Assembly (NCBI RefSeq): GCF_006120725.1
Contig: NZ_SWMU01000002.1
Location: 62,001 to 126,000 of the forward strand
Length of the DNA stretch: 64,000 nt
Direction of reading: 5' to 3'
Origin: Mesohalobacter halotolerans
Lineage (GTDB): Bacteria > Bacteroidota > Bacteroidia > Flavobacteriales > Flavobacteriaceae
Each line of letters opens with the position of its first letter. The stretch's first letter is position 1. The notes beneath the pieces are model-generated. The model did not search any database. It had not been told where the DNA came from and worked only from the letters and a program-made list of their open reading frames with translations. Below, in pieces: positions 35,588 through 43,419 of the stretch. A program made the translations under genes and the position numbers.

Positions 35588-36967
35588 ATGAAAATTTTTC
35601 ATTTATTTACAATTTTATTCATGACTACTGCCTTAAGTTTTGGACAAAATCAGTCATTTTCATTAATTACAGACCCAATTACACCAGCATCTACTATAAT
35701 TACAGGCGAGGTGTTCAGATTTGATCAAGGTTTAGTAACACAACTTAACAATGGTCCTGATTTTAATTTTAGTAATGCCCGTTGGTTCTCTATTGGTGAG
35801 CTTAATACAGGATCACAAGATGTATTTGGTTTACGATTCCAACTACCTAGAAGAGGGGTTATTTTTGGTTATCAAGACATCAATGATGATAACCCAAGAA
35901 TACAATGGATAGATGACAGAGAAGAGCCAGGCAGTTTGGAATTTAGGTTTGCAAACGATACTCTAAGCACCAGTTCTACATTGGTAGCAAATATGACAAA
36001 TAATGCAAAATTAGTTTTACCAGCTCAAGTATTCGGTCCACCATTTATAATTCAACCAGTATCGACAAGACTAACTGTTGCTAATGATACTTTTGATAAT
36101 GGTATATTTGTAACAACATCAGGAAGTAATAATCAAGGTAATGGGATTTTTGCGAGATCAACAAACAATGCCAATAATGTTGCCGTAAGAGGTCTTGTGA
36201 CACGTGCATCAGGTTTCGGGAGTTTTGCTTATGGTATTTTTGGTGATGCTCCAACAAGTTTTAATAGTTTTGCCGGTTTCTTTGATGGAAATGTTAATGT
36301 TACTGGAACTATAACCCAAGGCTCTGACCGCAAGTTAAAAGATGACCTTAAAGAAAGTGAAAATGTTTTAGAGAATTTGTCTAAATTGAAAGCTTACACT
36401 TATAAATTTAAAGACAATGATAATTTAAATCTGCCCAAAGGTCTTCAACACGGCTTAATTGCTCAAGAGGTAGAAAAAGTCTATCCCGAGTTGGTTCAAG
36501 ACATCACATATCCTATTTATAACGAAAAAGAGGAATTAGTAGATACAGACACTTACAAATCCGTCAACTATATCGGCCTAATTTCAGAATTAACCGCAGC
36601 CATGAAAGAACTCAACGCTAAGGTTAAAGAGTTAGAAAGCCAAGTTGAGCCACGTGTGGTTTACAGTTCTAAATTTACAGCGAGTGAGTTGGAAAATATT
36701 ACCAAAAACGCCTATAAATTAGAACAAAACAGACCTAACCCGTTTTCAGAAAGCACCATAATTTCTTATGCCTTGCCGGAAGACCAAAATAAAGCTTCCA
36801 TTCTTGTATTTGACCTTAACAGCAGAATGCTCAAATCTTACGACTTGAAGAACAACAACGGCGAATTAAAAATCAACGCCACCGACCTTAACGGCTCGGG
36901 CATGTATCTTTATACGTTATATGCTAATGGTGAGGAAATTATTACCAAAAGAATGATATTGAAGTAA
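35588..36967 (+). CDS. Secreted protein with S74 (endosialidase-chaperone) domain and T9SS sorting domain
   Basis: The ATG at 35588 (KIFHLFTILFMTTALSFGQ) gives a signal peptide and about 459 residues. The N-terminal half (about 20-235) is a beta-rich region reminiscent of tail-fibre-like proteins. The S74 intramolecular chaperone domain follows, with GSDRKLKDDLKES, GLIAQEVEKVYPEL and a coiled-coil LNAKVKELESQ (about 245-360). A type A T9SS domain (RPNPFSESTIISYAL to ITKRMILK) closes it. S74 domains trimerise and self-cleave in phage fibres. Combined with T9SS they suggest a trimeric surface fibre. Confidence 0.88.
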   Translation: MKIFHLFTILFMTTALSFGQNQSFSLITDPITPASTIITGEVFRFDQGLVTQLNNGPDFNFSNARWFSIGELNTGSQDVFGLRFQLPRRGVIFGYQDINDDNPRIQWIDDREEPGSLEFRFANDTLSTSSTLVANMTNNAKLVLPAQVFGPPFIIQPVSTRLTVANDTFDNGIFVTTSGSNNQGNGIFARSTNNANNVAVRGLVTRASGFGSFAYGIFGDAPTSFNSFAGFFDGNVNVTGTITQGSDRKLKDDLKESENVLENLSKLKAYTYKFKDNDNLNLPKGLQHGLIAQEVEKVYPELVQDITYPIYNEKEELVDTDTYKSVNYIGLISELTAAMKELNAKVKELESQVEPRVVYSSKFTASELENITKNAYKLEQNRPNPFSESTIISYALPEDQNKASILVFDLNSRMLKSYDLKNNNGELKINATDLNGSGMYLYTLYANGEEIITKRMILK

Positions 36968-37004
36968 TTAAAAGTTTAAAAATCTTAGAGCTACAACCGA
37001 CTTA

Positions 37005-37418
37005 CTAGTTACTTTGATTTAAATAATCCTGCAAAATTAGTGTGGCACTAACTTCATCTATCAAAGCTTTACTTCGTTTTTTTTTGTTTTTTAAACTACT
37101 TTGAGCTATAGCCTGAGAAGCCATTTTTGAAGAATACCTCTCGTCAATCCTTACAATTTTTAATTGTGGAAACTCTTTTTTAATATCTTCAATTAACCAC
37201 AGGATATTTCTTTCTAAAGCCATGAGTTGGCCGTCGATGTGTTTGGGTTGACCAATGACCAATTCATCTACTTCAAATTGTGCACAATACGACTTTAAAA
37301 GTGACATTAGATTTTTAGTTTCAACAGTTTTCAATCCAGAAGCAATCATCTTTAAATCATCGGTCACAGCAATGCCGGTACGTTTTATTCCGAAATCTAA
37401 AGCCATAGCTTGAGGCAT
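37005..37418 (-). CDS. ruvX: Holliday-junction resolvase-like RuvX/YqgF (rRNA processing)
   Basis: The RNase H-fold protein is implicated in 16S rRNA maturation and Holliday junction processing. The start is the ATG at 37418, giving 137 residues; an upstream TTG is less likely. Motifs are ALDFGIKRTGIAVTD (first catalytic Asp), ELVIGQPKH, RIDERYSS and a late Asp in ALIDEVSATLIL. The length is normal. A divergent, interleaved promoter pair separates it from dapD. Confidence 0.93.
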   Translation of the reverse strand: MPQAMALDFGIKRTGIAVTDDLKMIASGLKTVETKNLMSLLKSYCAQFEVDELVIGQPKHIDGQLMALERNILWLIEDIKKEFPQLKIVRIDERYSSKMASQAIAQSSLKNKKKRSKALIDEVSATLILQDYLNQSN

Positions 37419-37438
37419 ATTCAATTTTATTTTTAAGA

Positions 37439-37472
37439 CAAATATAGCACAACATGTTTTGATAACTCCAAA
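37439..37472 (-). promoter_or_regulatory. Bacteroidota-type promoter for ruvX
   Basis: Reading leftward, TTTG (37469-37472) and TATATTTG (37439-37446) are 22 bases apart. The -7 element ends 20 bases before the ruvX ATG. Its TTTG box lies inside the spacer of the opposing dapD promoter. Confidence 0.72.
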
Positions 37473-37490
37473 ACCAAAACCTTATCTTTG
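37458..37490 (+). promoter_or_regulatory. Bacteroidota-type promoter for dapD
   Basis: TTTG (37458-37461) and TATCTTTG (37483-37490) are 21 bases apart, a full match. It ends 14 bases before the dapD ATG and overlaps the divergent ruvX promoter. Confidence 0.75.
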
Positions 37491-37504
37491 ACAAAAAAAT
37501 ATTT

Positions 37505-38320
37505 ATGAATCAACTACAAGATATTATATCCAAGGCTTGGGACAATAGAGAATTGCTTAAAGACGAAAGCACTATAAAAGCTATAAGAGAAGTGATTGAA
37601 CTTTTAGACCAAGGCAAACTCCGTTGCGCTGAACCCACTTCAGAAGGTTGGCAAGTCAATGAATGGGTTAAAAAAGCAGTGGTTTTATATTTCCCTATTC
37701 AAAAAATGAAAACCTTGGAAGCTGGCATTTTTGAATATCATGACAAAATTCCATTAAAAACCAATTACAAAGCACGTGATATCCGAGTCGTACCCAATGC
37801 AGTTGCAAGACATGGCGCTTATATATCGAGTGGTGTGATTATGATGCCAAGTTATGTCAACATCGGTGCGTATGTTGACGCCGGCACGATGGTAGACACC
37901 TGGGCCACTGTTGGAAGTTGTGCACAAATTGGTAAAAATGTGCATTTATCCGGTGGTGTTGGTATAGGTGGCGTTTTAGAACCTTTACAAGCTGCACCTG
38001 TTATTATTGAAGACAATGCTTTTTTGGGCTCAAGGAGTATTGTTGTAGAAGGTGTGAGAGTAGAAAAAGAAGCCGTTTTAGGCGCTAATGTGGTCTTAAC
38101 CGCATCAACAAAAATTATAGACGTTACAGGCGACAAACCAAAAGAAATGAAAGGTCTTGTACCGGCACGTTCAGTTGTGATTCCTGGTAGTTATACGAAA
38201 CACTTTCCAGCAGGAGAATACAATGTGCCTTGTGCTTTGATTATTGGAAAACGAAAAGCAAGTACCAACAAAAAAACGTCTTTAAACGATGCACTGCGAA
38301 CTTATGATGTTGCAGTTTAG
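37505..38320 (+). CDS. dapD: Tetrahydrodipicolinate N-succinyltransferase
   Basis: DapD transfers succinate from succinyl-CoA in the lysine/diaminopimelate pathway, acting after the DapB encoded at 2.4 kb. The 271-residue protein has a helical N-terminal domain and a left-handed beta-helix core of hexapeptide repeats (ARHGAYISSGVIMMPSYVNI, GSCAQIGKNVHLSGGVGIGG), with ENVLEP-like GVLEPLQAAPVII. The length is normal. The gene is monocistronic. Confidence 0.96.
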   Translation: MNQLQDIISKAWDNRELLKDESTIKAIREVIELLDQGKLRCAEPTSEGWQVNEWVKKAVVLYFPIQKMKTLEAGIFEYHDKIPLKTNYKARDIRVVPNAVARHGAYISSGVIMMPSYVNIGAYVDAGTMVDTWATVGSCAQIGKNVHLSGGVGIGGVLEPLQAAPVIIEDNAFLGSRSIVVEGVRVEKEAVLGANVVLTASTKIIDVTGDKPKEMKGLVPARSVVIPGSYTKHFPAGEYNVPCALIIGKRKASTNKKTSLNDALRTYDVAV

Positions 38321-38451
38321 CTGGTTTTAGAACAAATACTGATATTTAATTTTATGGTCTGTTTTTAAATTTTAAATAGAATTGAAATTGTAATTTAATA
38401 AATGAATAAAGCTTTCTTTAAATTATCATTTGTGTATTATAAAACCCAATC

Positions 38452-39504
38452 ATGATTAATTTGCTTTGTATTTCTTCAGATTTAGATATCATAACATATA
38501 ATATGTTAGGCTCGTTAAAATCTAAGGGTTACAATATATATATTACATACTCAACTAAAAATGAACACCAAAAAATAGAAGAAATTGGCTGTATGGGTGT
38601 TAAAATATTTCCATTGAAAGGGAAATTAAATATAAAAAACATTCTACTTATTAATAAGATAATAAAGAAATATCAAATTCAAATCAACTACTGTTTAACT
38701 AGTACTGGAATAGCAAATGCTACTATAGCCAGTACTTTTAGAAAAATCAAAACGATTGCATACAGAGGTACCCAAGCCAAGATAAGACCTACAGACCCTA
38801 CTTATTATCTGGGCATCTTAAACCCAAAGTTAAACACCGTAATCTGTGAAACCCCAGATATTAAAGCTCAACTAAACAAATACCTTTCTAAAAAGAATTT
38901 AATAGTCAACCCAAAACCCTATAAAACAGATTGGGTAAAAAATGCGATTTTAAACCCAAAAGAGTTAAGCGGAACACCAAAAAATGCTTTTGTTGTTATT
39001 TGTATTGCCAAAACTAAAGGTAGACCTCATAAGGGCTTATCTGAACTGATAAAGGGTGTACATCTATTAAAAAACAAAACTATTCATCTTTTACATATTG
39101 GAGATTATGACAAATCTAATTATGAGTTAGCAAAGCAAGGAAACAACGCAAATCAAATTCATTTTGCAGGTTTTAAACATGATGCTATACACTACCTTCC
39201 AAAATCTGATGTATGTATTTGCCCATCAACTAGAGATGCTGCTCCACTAGCCATAAAAGAAGCCATGGCTTGCGGTAAGCCTACTATTGTTACAGATATT
39301 CCAGGTGCAAGAGACTTAGTTGTTCACCAAAAAACCGGATTAATTATCCCTCCAAATTCACCTGAAGCCATTGCAAAAGCTATCGAATACTTAGCTTCTC
39401 AACCCCACAAGACTGAAGCATTTGGAAAAGCAGCTAAAGAACATCTTGAAAAGACTTTTTGTATGAAGAATTACTTAGAAAAGTTTGATTTAGTATTTAA
39501 ATGA
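38452..39504 (+). CDS. Glycosyltransferase family 4 protein
   Basis: The 350-residue protein has a GT-B fold. The C-terminal domain shows FVVICIAKTKGRPHKGLSE, HFAGFKHDAIHYLPKSDVCI and the nucleotide-sugar site DAAPLAIKEAMACGKPTIVTD. The acceptor is unknown. It is followed after seven bases by a GT9 gene, so the pair probably builds the lipopolysaccharide core or a related surface glycan. There is no signal peptide; it is cytoplasmic or peripheral to the inner membrane. Confidence 0.9.
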   Translation: MINLLCISSDLDIITYNMLGSLKSKGYNIYITYSTKNEHQKIEEIGCMGVKIFPLKGKLNIKNILLINKIIKKYQIQINYCLTSTGIANATIASTFRKIKTIAYRGTQAKIRPTDPTYYLGILNPKLNTVICETPDIKAQLNKYLSKKNLIVNPKPYKTDWVKNAILNPKELSGTPKNAFVVICIAKTKGRPHKGLSELIKGVHLLKNKTIHLLHIGDYDKSNYELAKQGNNANQIHFAGFKHDAIHYLPKSDVCICPSTRDAAPLAIKEAMACGKPTIVTDIPGARDLVVHQKTGLIIPPNSPEAIAKAIEYLASQPHKTEAFGKAAKEHLEKTFCMKNYLEKFDLVFK

Positions 39505-39511
39505 AAGCAAT

Positions 39512-40573
39512 TTGAAGATACTTGTAATCCAGCAAAAAATGATAGGTGATGTCCTCACGAGTAGTGTGATTTGTGAAAATTTAAAACGCAATTTTCCAAA
39601 TGCAGAGGTTCATTATCTTATCAATAGATTTACATTACCTGTAGTTGAAAATAATCCTTATATTGATGAATTTGTGATATTTGAAGATGAATATCGACAA
39701 AGTAAAATCAAATTTTATAAATTTCTAAAGCAAATTTCCAAATCAAAATACACCCATGTTTTTGATGCTTATGGAAAATTAGAAAGTTTATTAATAAGTC
39801 GATTTTCTAAGGCTAAATATCGTTTTGGGTTTAGAAAATCATATAGTAAATTTTACTACACGCAAACTGTTAAAATAAATAACATAACCACTACAGAAGC
39901 CGGTTCTGCTATTGAAAACCGAATACGATTGTTGCAACTTATGCCTAATATCAAGTTATTTAACAACAAACCTAAAATATATCTTGATAATTCAGAAATA
40001 GTACAAGCCAAAGAAAAATTATCAGGATTTAAATTGTCGAATTCTCCATGTATCATGATAAGCGCTTTAGGAAGTATACCTTCCAAAAATTATCCTTTGG
40101 AATATATGGCAAAAATTTTAGACTGTATTGTAAAACATACAAATGCTGCTCTTATATTAAACTATATGCCTTCACAACAGGCGCAAATTGATCACTTAAA
40201 ACAGCAATGCAACTCTACTACACAAAACCATATAATTGATGGTTTACAGATTAAAAGTTTACGCGATTTTATGGCAATCTGTAAGCAATGTGCTGCTATT
40301 ATTGGTAATGAGGGTGGTGCTATAAATATTGCAAAAGCTCTGGATATTCCCTCTTTTTCAATTTTTTCACCATGGATTCTTAAAGAGGGTTGGAACAGTT
40401 TCGAAAAAAATCATCCCAATACTTCTGTCCACTTAAGTGATTTTCAAAAAAAATTACACATCAAGAATGACGTAAAATACATTAAGAAAAACGTAGAAAA
40501 CTTCTATGCTGAATTAAGACCAGAAATGATACAAAGAAAACTTATTGACTTTTTGGACTCATGTGCAAATTGA
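39512..40573 (+). CDS. Glycosyltransferase family 9 protein (heptosyltransferase-like)
   Basis: The 353-residue protein starts at a TTG (KILVIQQKMIGDVLTSSVI), because no ATG fits between the previous stop and this conserved N-terminus. GT9 motifs include HYLINRFTLPVVENNPYID, ISALGSIPSKNYPLEYMA and IGNEGGAINIAKALDIPSF. Family members add heptose or other sugars to the LPS core. The gene is seven bases downstream of the GT4 gene, and its end overlaps the convergent GT2 gene by 32 bases. Confidence 0.9.
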   Translation: MKILVIQQKMIGDVLTSSVICENLKRNFPNAEVHYLINRFTLPVVENNPYIDEFVIFEDEYRQSKIKFYKFLKQISKSKYTHVFDAYGKLESLLISRFSKAKYRFGFRKSYSKFYYTQTVKINNITTTEAGSAIENRIRLLQLMPNIKLFNNKPKIYLDNSEIVQAKEKLSGFKLSNSPCIMISALGSIPSKNYPLEYMAKILDCIVKHTNAALILNYMPSQQAQIDHLKQQCNSTTQNHIIDGLQIKSLRDFMAICKQCAAIIGNEGGAINIAKALDIPSFSIFSPWILKEGWNSFEKNHPNTSVHLSDFQKKLHIKNDVKYIKKNVENFYAELRPEMIQRKLIDFLDSCAN

Positions 40574-41372
40574 GTCCGAACTCAGTTTTAGTTTTTTGAG
40601 TTTTTTTTGTCTCTTGTCTTATCTCGTTATTTTTCTTCCAAGCTTCTTCGTTAACATAACCTCTTTTATGTTCTAAATGAACAATAATAGCAAAATATCT
40701 CACGCGTTTAGGATTGATTCCAAAATTGATAAGTCGTTCCCCAAATTCTCTGTCTTCTCCACCGTATTGCATACGCTCATCAAACCCGTTCAATGCCAAA
40801 ATATCTTTTTTCCAGGCTGAAGCATTTCCACCATTCCAGGTTGATTTGGTTGGAGTGATAGCATTCATAAATTCAGACAAAGCTTGTTTTTTGGTTAATT
40901 TTATGTTTTTAAAGCTTGGCTTTAATCCTTTTTCTTTCAGCCAATTAAGATCAAAGCAACGTTGAGCTAACACATCATCCTTACGAATTAAGTGTGAGAT
41001 CTTCATGCTTAATGGAAAATGCCCGCCAGATAAAAAAGTATTGTCTTCGCGATGAGATATATGCGCTTTGACAAAATCTTTTCTCGGGATACAATCTCCA
41101 TCGGTAAAAATGATATAATCTGTTTTGGTTGCCAATACAGCCTTATTGAGAATTCTTGTTTTCTGAAAACCTTCATCGCTATGCCAGATGTGATTTATTT
41201 TAAGATTTGTGTGTTTTGACATTGTTTTTAGCATCTCCTTGGTAGAAGACGTCGAGCCATCATCTGCTATTACAATTTCGAAATCTGTAAAAGTTTGAAC
41301 AGAATATCCCCAAAGCACTTTCTCTAGCCATTCCGGCGAATTATAAGTACTTATGATTACAGAGGCTTTCAT
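40542..41372 (-). CDS. Glycosyltransferase family 2 protein
   Basis: The ATG at 41372 (KASVIISTYNSPEWLEKVLW) is the conserved GT2 start, giving 276 residues, and a full consensus promoter lies 17 bases upstream. Longer readings into the queE promoter are not credible. Motifs are VIADDGSTSSTKEML, YIIFTDGDCIPRKDF (metal-binding DxD) and WNGGNASAWKKDILALNGFDE with GGEDREFGERL. The C-terminal part fits the galactosyltransferase-like GT2 subgroup. It faces the GT4/GT9 pair and probably acts in the same glycan pathway. Confidence 0.92.
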   Translation of the reverse strand: MKASVIISTYNSPEWLEKVLWGYSVQTFTDFEIVIADDGSTSSTKEMLKTMSKHTNLKINHIWHSDEGFQKTRILNKAVLATKTDYIIFTDGDCIPRKDFVKAHISHREDNTFLSGGHFPLSMKISHLIRKDDVLAQRCFDLNWLKEKGLKPSFKNIKLTKKQALSEFMNAITPTKSTWNGGNASAWKKDILALNGFDERMQYGGEDREFGERLINFGINPKRVRYFAIIVHLEHKRGYVNEEAWKKNNEIRQETKKTQKTKTEFGLNLHMSPKSQ

Positions 41373-41389
41373 AGGTGTATTTGAGATTT

Positions 41390-41421
41390 CAAAAATAGAT
41401 GAATTTAAGAGATTAGACAAA
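41390..41421 (-). promoter_or_regulatory. Bacteroidota-type promoter for the GT2 gene
   Basis: Reading leftward, TTTG (41418-41421) and TATTTTTG (41390-41397) are 20 bases apart. The ATG follows 17 bases after the -7 element, which supports the chosen start. Confidence 0.75.
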
Positions 41422-41492
41422 AAAGTGAAACTAAACCCCAAATCAGCTTTTGAATTATGACTTGTATGCCTTAATTGAATATTGAATTTCCT

Positions 41493-41500
41493 TACCTTTG
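41493..41500 (+). promoter_or_regulatory. Promoter -7 element directly before queE
   Basis: TACCTTTG matches TAnnTTTG and ends only six bases before the queE ATG, implying a leaderless or nearly leaderless transcript. The TTTG partner is weak: an ATTG 15 bases upstream. Confidence 0.55.
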
Positions 41501-41506
41501 CAACGC

Positions 41507-42139
41507 ATGGAAACAAAAGCGATAGAAGAGTTAGTTGAACAAGGTCTATACTTACCTTTAATGGAGGCGTTTTATACCATTCAGGGCGAAGGTCATCATA
41601 CGGGAACTGCGGCATATTTTATCAGAGTAGGAGGTTGCGATGTGGGCTGTCACTGGTGTGATGTCAAAGAGAGCTGGAACCCCAAAACCCATCCACCCAC
41701 AGCTATTGAAAAGATAGTAAAGGAGGCTCATCAATATTCAGATACCATTGTCATTACAGGTGGTGAGCCTTTAACTTGGGATATGCATCCTTTAACCTCT
41801 GCTTTAAAGCAGAAAGGGATGAGAATTCACATAGAAACTTCCGGTGCTTATCCTATGACAGGCGTTTGGGATTGGATTTGTTTGTCGCCTAAGAAAATAA
41901 AATTGCCTCAGCCAGAAATTTATAAACGAGCTGATGAGTTAAAAGTCGTTATTTTTAATAAACACGACTTTAAGTTTGCTGAGCAACAAGCAGAAAAACT
42001 TGAAACCAATGCGATTTTATACTTGCAACCCGAATGGAGTGTTCGAGAAAAAATGATGCCACTTATTGTAGATTACGTGATGAAACACCCCAAGTGGAAA
42101 ATTTCTTTACAAACGCATAAATATTTACGCATTCCTTAG
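41507..42139 (+). CDS. queE: 7-carboxy-7-deazaguanine synthase (radical SAM)
   Basis: QueE makes the deazaguanine core of queuosine precursors. The ATG at 41507 is preferred to the TTG nine bases earlier, giving 210 residues. It has the radical SAM cluster GGCDVGCHWCDVKESWNP (CxxxCxxC), a substrate loop MEAFYTIQGEGHHTGTAAY, and TGGEPLTWD. The last part (YLQPEWSVREKM, SLQTHKYLRIP) is typical. The gene is monocistronic and no other queuosine gene is in the window. Confidence 0.95.
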   Translation: METKAIEELVEQGLYLPLMEAFYTIQGEGHHTGTAAYFIRVGGCDVGCHWCDVKESWNPKTHPPTAIEKIVKEAHQYSDTIVITGGEPLTWDMHPLTSALKQKGMRIHIETSGAYPMTGVWDWICLSPKKIKLPQPEIYKRADELKVVIFNKHDFKFAEQQAEKLETNAILYLQPEWSVREKMMPLIVDYVMKHPKWKISLQTHKYLRIP

Positions 42140-42184
42140 AGTTTATGTAGCTATTTGATAATTACAGTTATGGCGAACAATGCC

Positions 42185-42656
42185 AAAGCGTGGTGAAGCC
42201 ATCTTTTGAATTGGAACTCAATTTGCATTCAATAAACACTACAAACTCAAATTTACCAAGACTGCCACGATTAATAGGCCAGCACTTGGCAGTCCTAATA
42301 ATCTCTCAGTGACGGTTATAAAATACTCGTCATGGCGAACCCTGCAAAAAGCTTCATAAAGCATCTTTTGAATGGAAAACAACACTGTCATTGTGAACCA
42401 CACCCAAAGCGTGGTGAAGCCATCTTTTGAACTGGAACTCAATTTGCATTCAATAAACACTACGAACTCAAATTTACCAAGACTGTCACGATTAATAGGC
42501 CAGCTCTTGGTAGTCCTAATAATCTCGCAGTGACGGTTATAAAATACTCTTCATGGCGAACTCCGCAAAAAGCTTCATAAAGCATCTTTTGAATGGAAAA
42601 CAACACCGTCATTGCGAACCATGCCCAAAGCGTGGTGAAGCAATCTTTTGAATGGA
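42185..42656. repeat. 220-bp non-coding tandem repeat, about 2.1 copies
   Basis: Units start at AAAGCGTGGTGAAG at 42185, 42407 and 42627 (the last partial), with periods of 222 and 220 bases. The first two units differ by a few percent. Within each unit are the smaller motifs TTTTGAATGGAA, GTCATTGnGAACCA and GACTGTCACGATTAATAGGCC, with AGTCCTAATAATCTCGCAGTGAC as a partial inverted partner. The pieces CATTGCGAACCA and AAAGCGTGGTGAAGCAATC resemble mosaic intergenic repeats seen in many bacterial genomes. No open frame fits. The array spans nearly the whole 540-base gap between queE and the next gene. Confidence 0.92.
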
Positions 42657-42681
42657 AAAATAATTTATTTACTACACGTTT

Positions 42682-43218
42682 TTAAGGCACTAAAAACTGT
42701 CCTTTCCAATTGTCTTTTTTCTCAAACAAACATCTTATATGATTTGGTCGCTTAAGCTGAAGACTTTCAATATATTCGGTTTGTAATTCAAGTACTGCAA
42801 AATTTAATTCATCACCGTAATCAACACGATCTGGGTTTTTGATGGGTGTTGATGGTTTTTTTAAAGTAGTATAATCTTTTTTGGAAGACCCTTGTACTTT
42901 TTGTTTGTAATAATTAATGCGTTCTGTATCCTGAAGGAGCTCGATTGGACCACCAACTTTTATTTGTAAAAGTTTTTTGTGATTGTAGAATAAAACTTCA
43001 GCGTTGCGATTGTTCTTATATTGTTTTACTTTTTCCGATCTTTTATCAGTAAAAAAAATGAGATGGTATCCTTCAGTCATATCTCTTAAGACAACTGTTC
43101 TTATCTGAGGTTTGTTTTGGTAAATGCTAGCCAAACTACAATATTTGTTAGCATGTTTACGTTTTAAATAACCAAATTTAATTTCATTGATTGTGTCATT
43201 AAAGATTGTTTTCAACAT
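42682..43218 (-). CDS. Pyridoxamine 5'-phosphate oxidase-like flavin protein
   Basis: The ATG at 43218 gives 178 residues. The protein has the split-barrel FMN-binding fold, with QIRTVVLRDMTEGYHLIFFTDKRSEKV (FMN site), AEVLFYNHKKLLQIKVGG and a C-terminal IESLQLKRPNHIRCLFEK. It resembles PNPOx-like pyridoxamine oxidases, but true PdxH enzymes are usually longer, so the substrate is left open. It is monocistronic and its stop adjoins the large tandem repeat. Confidence 0.85.
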   Translation of the reverse strand: MLKTIFNDTINEIKFGYLKRKHANKYCSLASIYQNKPQIRTVVLRDMTEGYHLIFFTDKRSEKVKQYKNNRNAEVLFYNHKKLLQIKVGGPIELLQDTERINYYKQKVQGSSKKDYTTLKKPSTPIKNPDRVDYGDELNFAVLELQTEYIESLQLKRPNHIRCLFEKKDNWKGQFLVP

Positions 43219-43382
43219 TTTTTTCTTTAAATATAGACATAATACTTTCAGTCTCAAGAATTCTATTTTAGTCTTATTTATTTTTTAATAAATTATGAGG
43301 ATAACAGATGATGATAGATAAAAAATGAATTTTTCAGACTAAATTGTACAAGTAACGTTTACGATAATATATTTCTTTGATT

Positions 43383-43416
43383 TTTGAGTAAATTAAAATA
43401 CAAATTTTTACTTTTG
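43383..43416 (+). promoter_or_regulatory. Bacteroidota-type promoter abutting guaA
   Basis: TTTG (43383-43386) and TACTTTTG (43409-43416) are 22 bases apart, a full match. Only three bases separate the -7 element from the guaA ATG, so transcription would start at or next to the A of the start codon. Confidence 0.6.
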
Positions 43417-43419
43417 TCC

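Noticed and set aside
36655-36675. A CACGTG-centred palindrome as a regulatory or parS site
   Set aside because: It lies inside the S74-protein coding region and the palindrome is only partial (CCACGTGTGG).
42239-42460. A 73-residue leftward frame in the 220-bp repeat
   Set aside because: It spans the repeat units without any domain or start signal, and the repeat differences do not preserve coding.
42140-42681. CRISPR array
   Set aside because: The repeat unit is about 220 bases with no short repeats separated by unique spacers, and no cas genes occur in the window.
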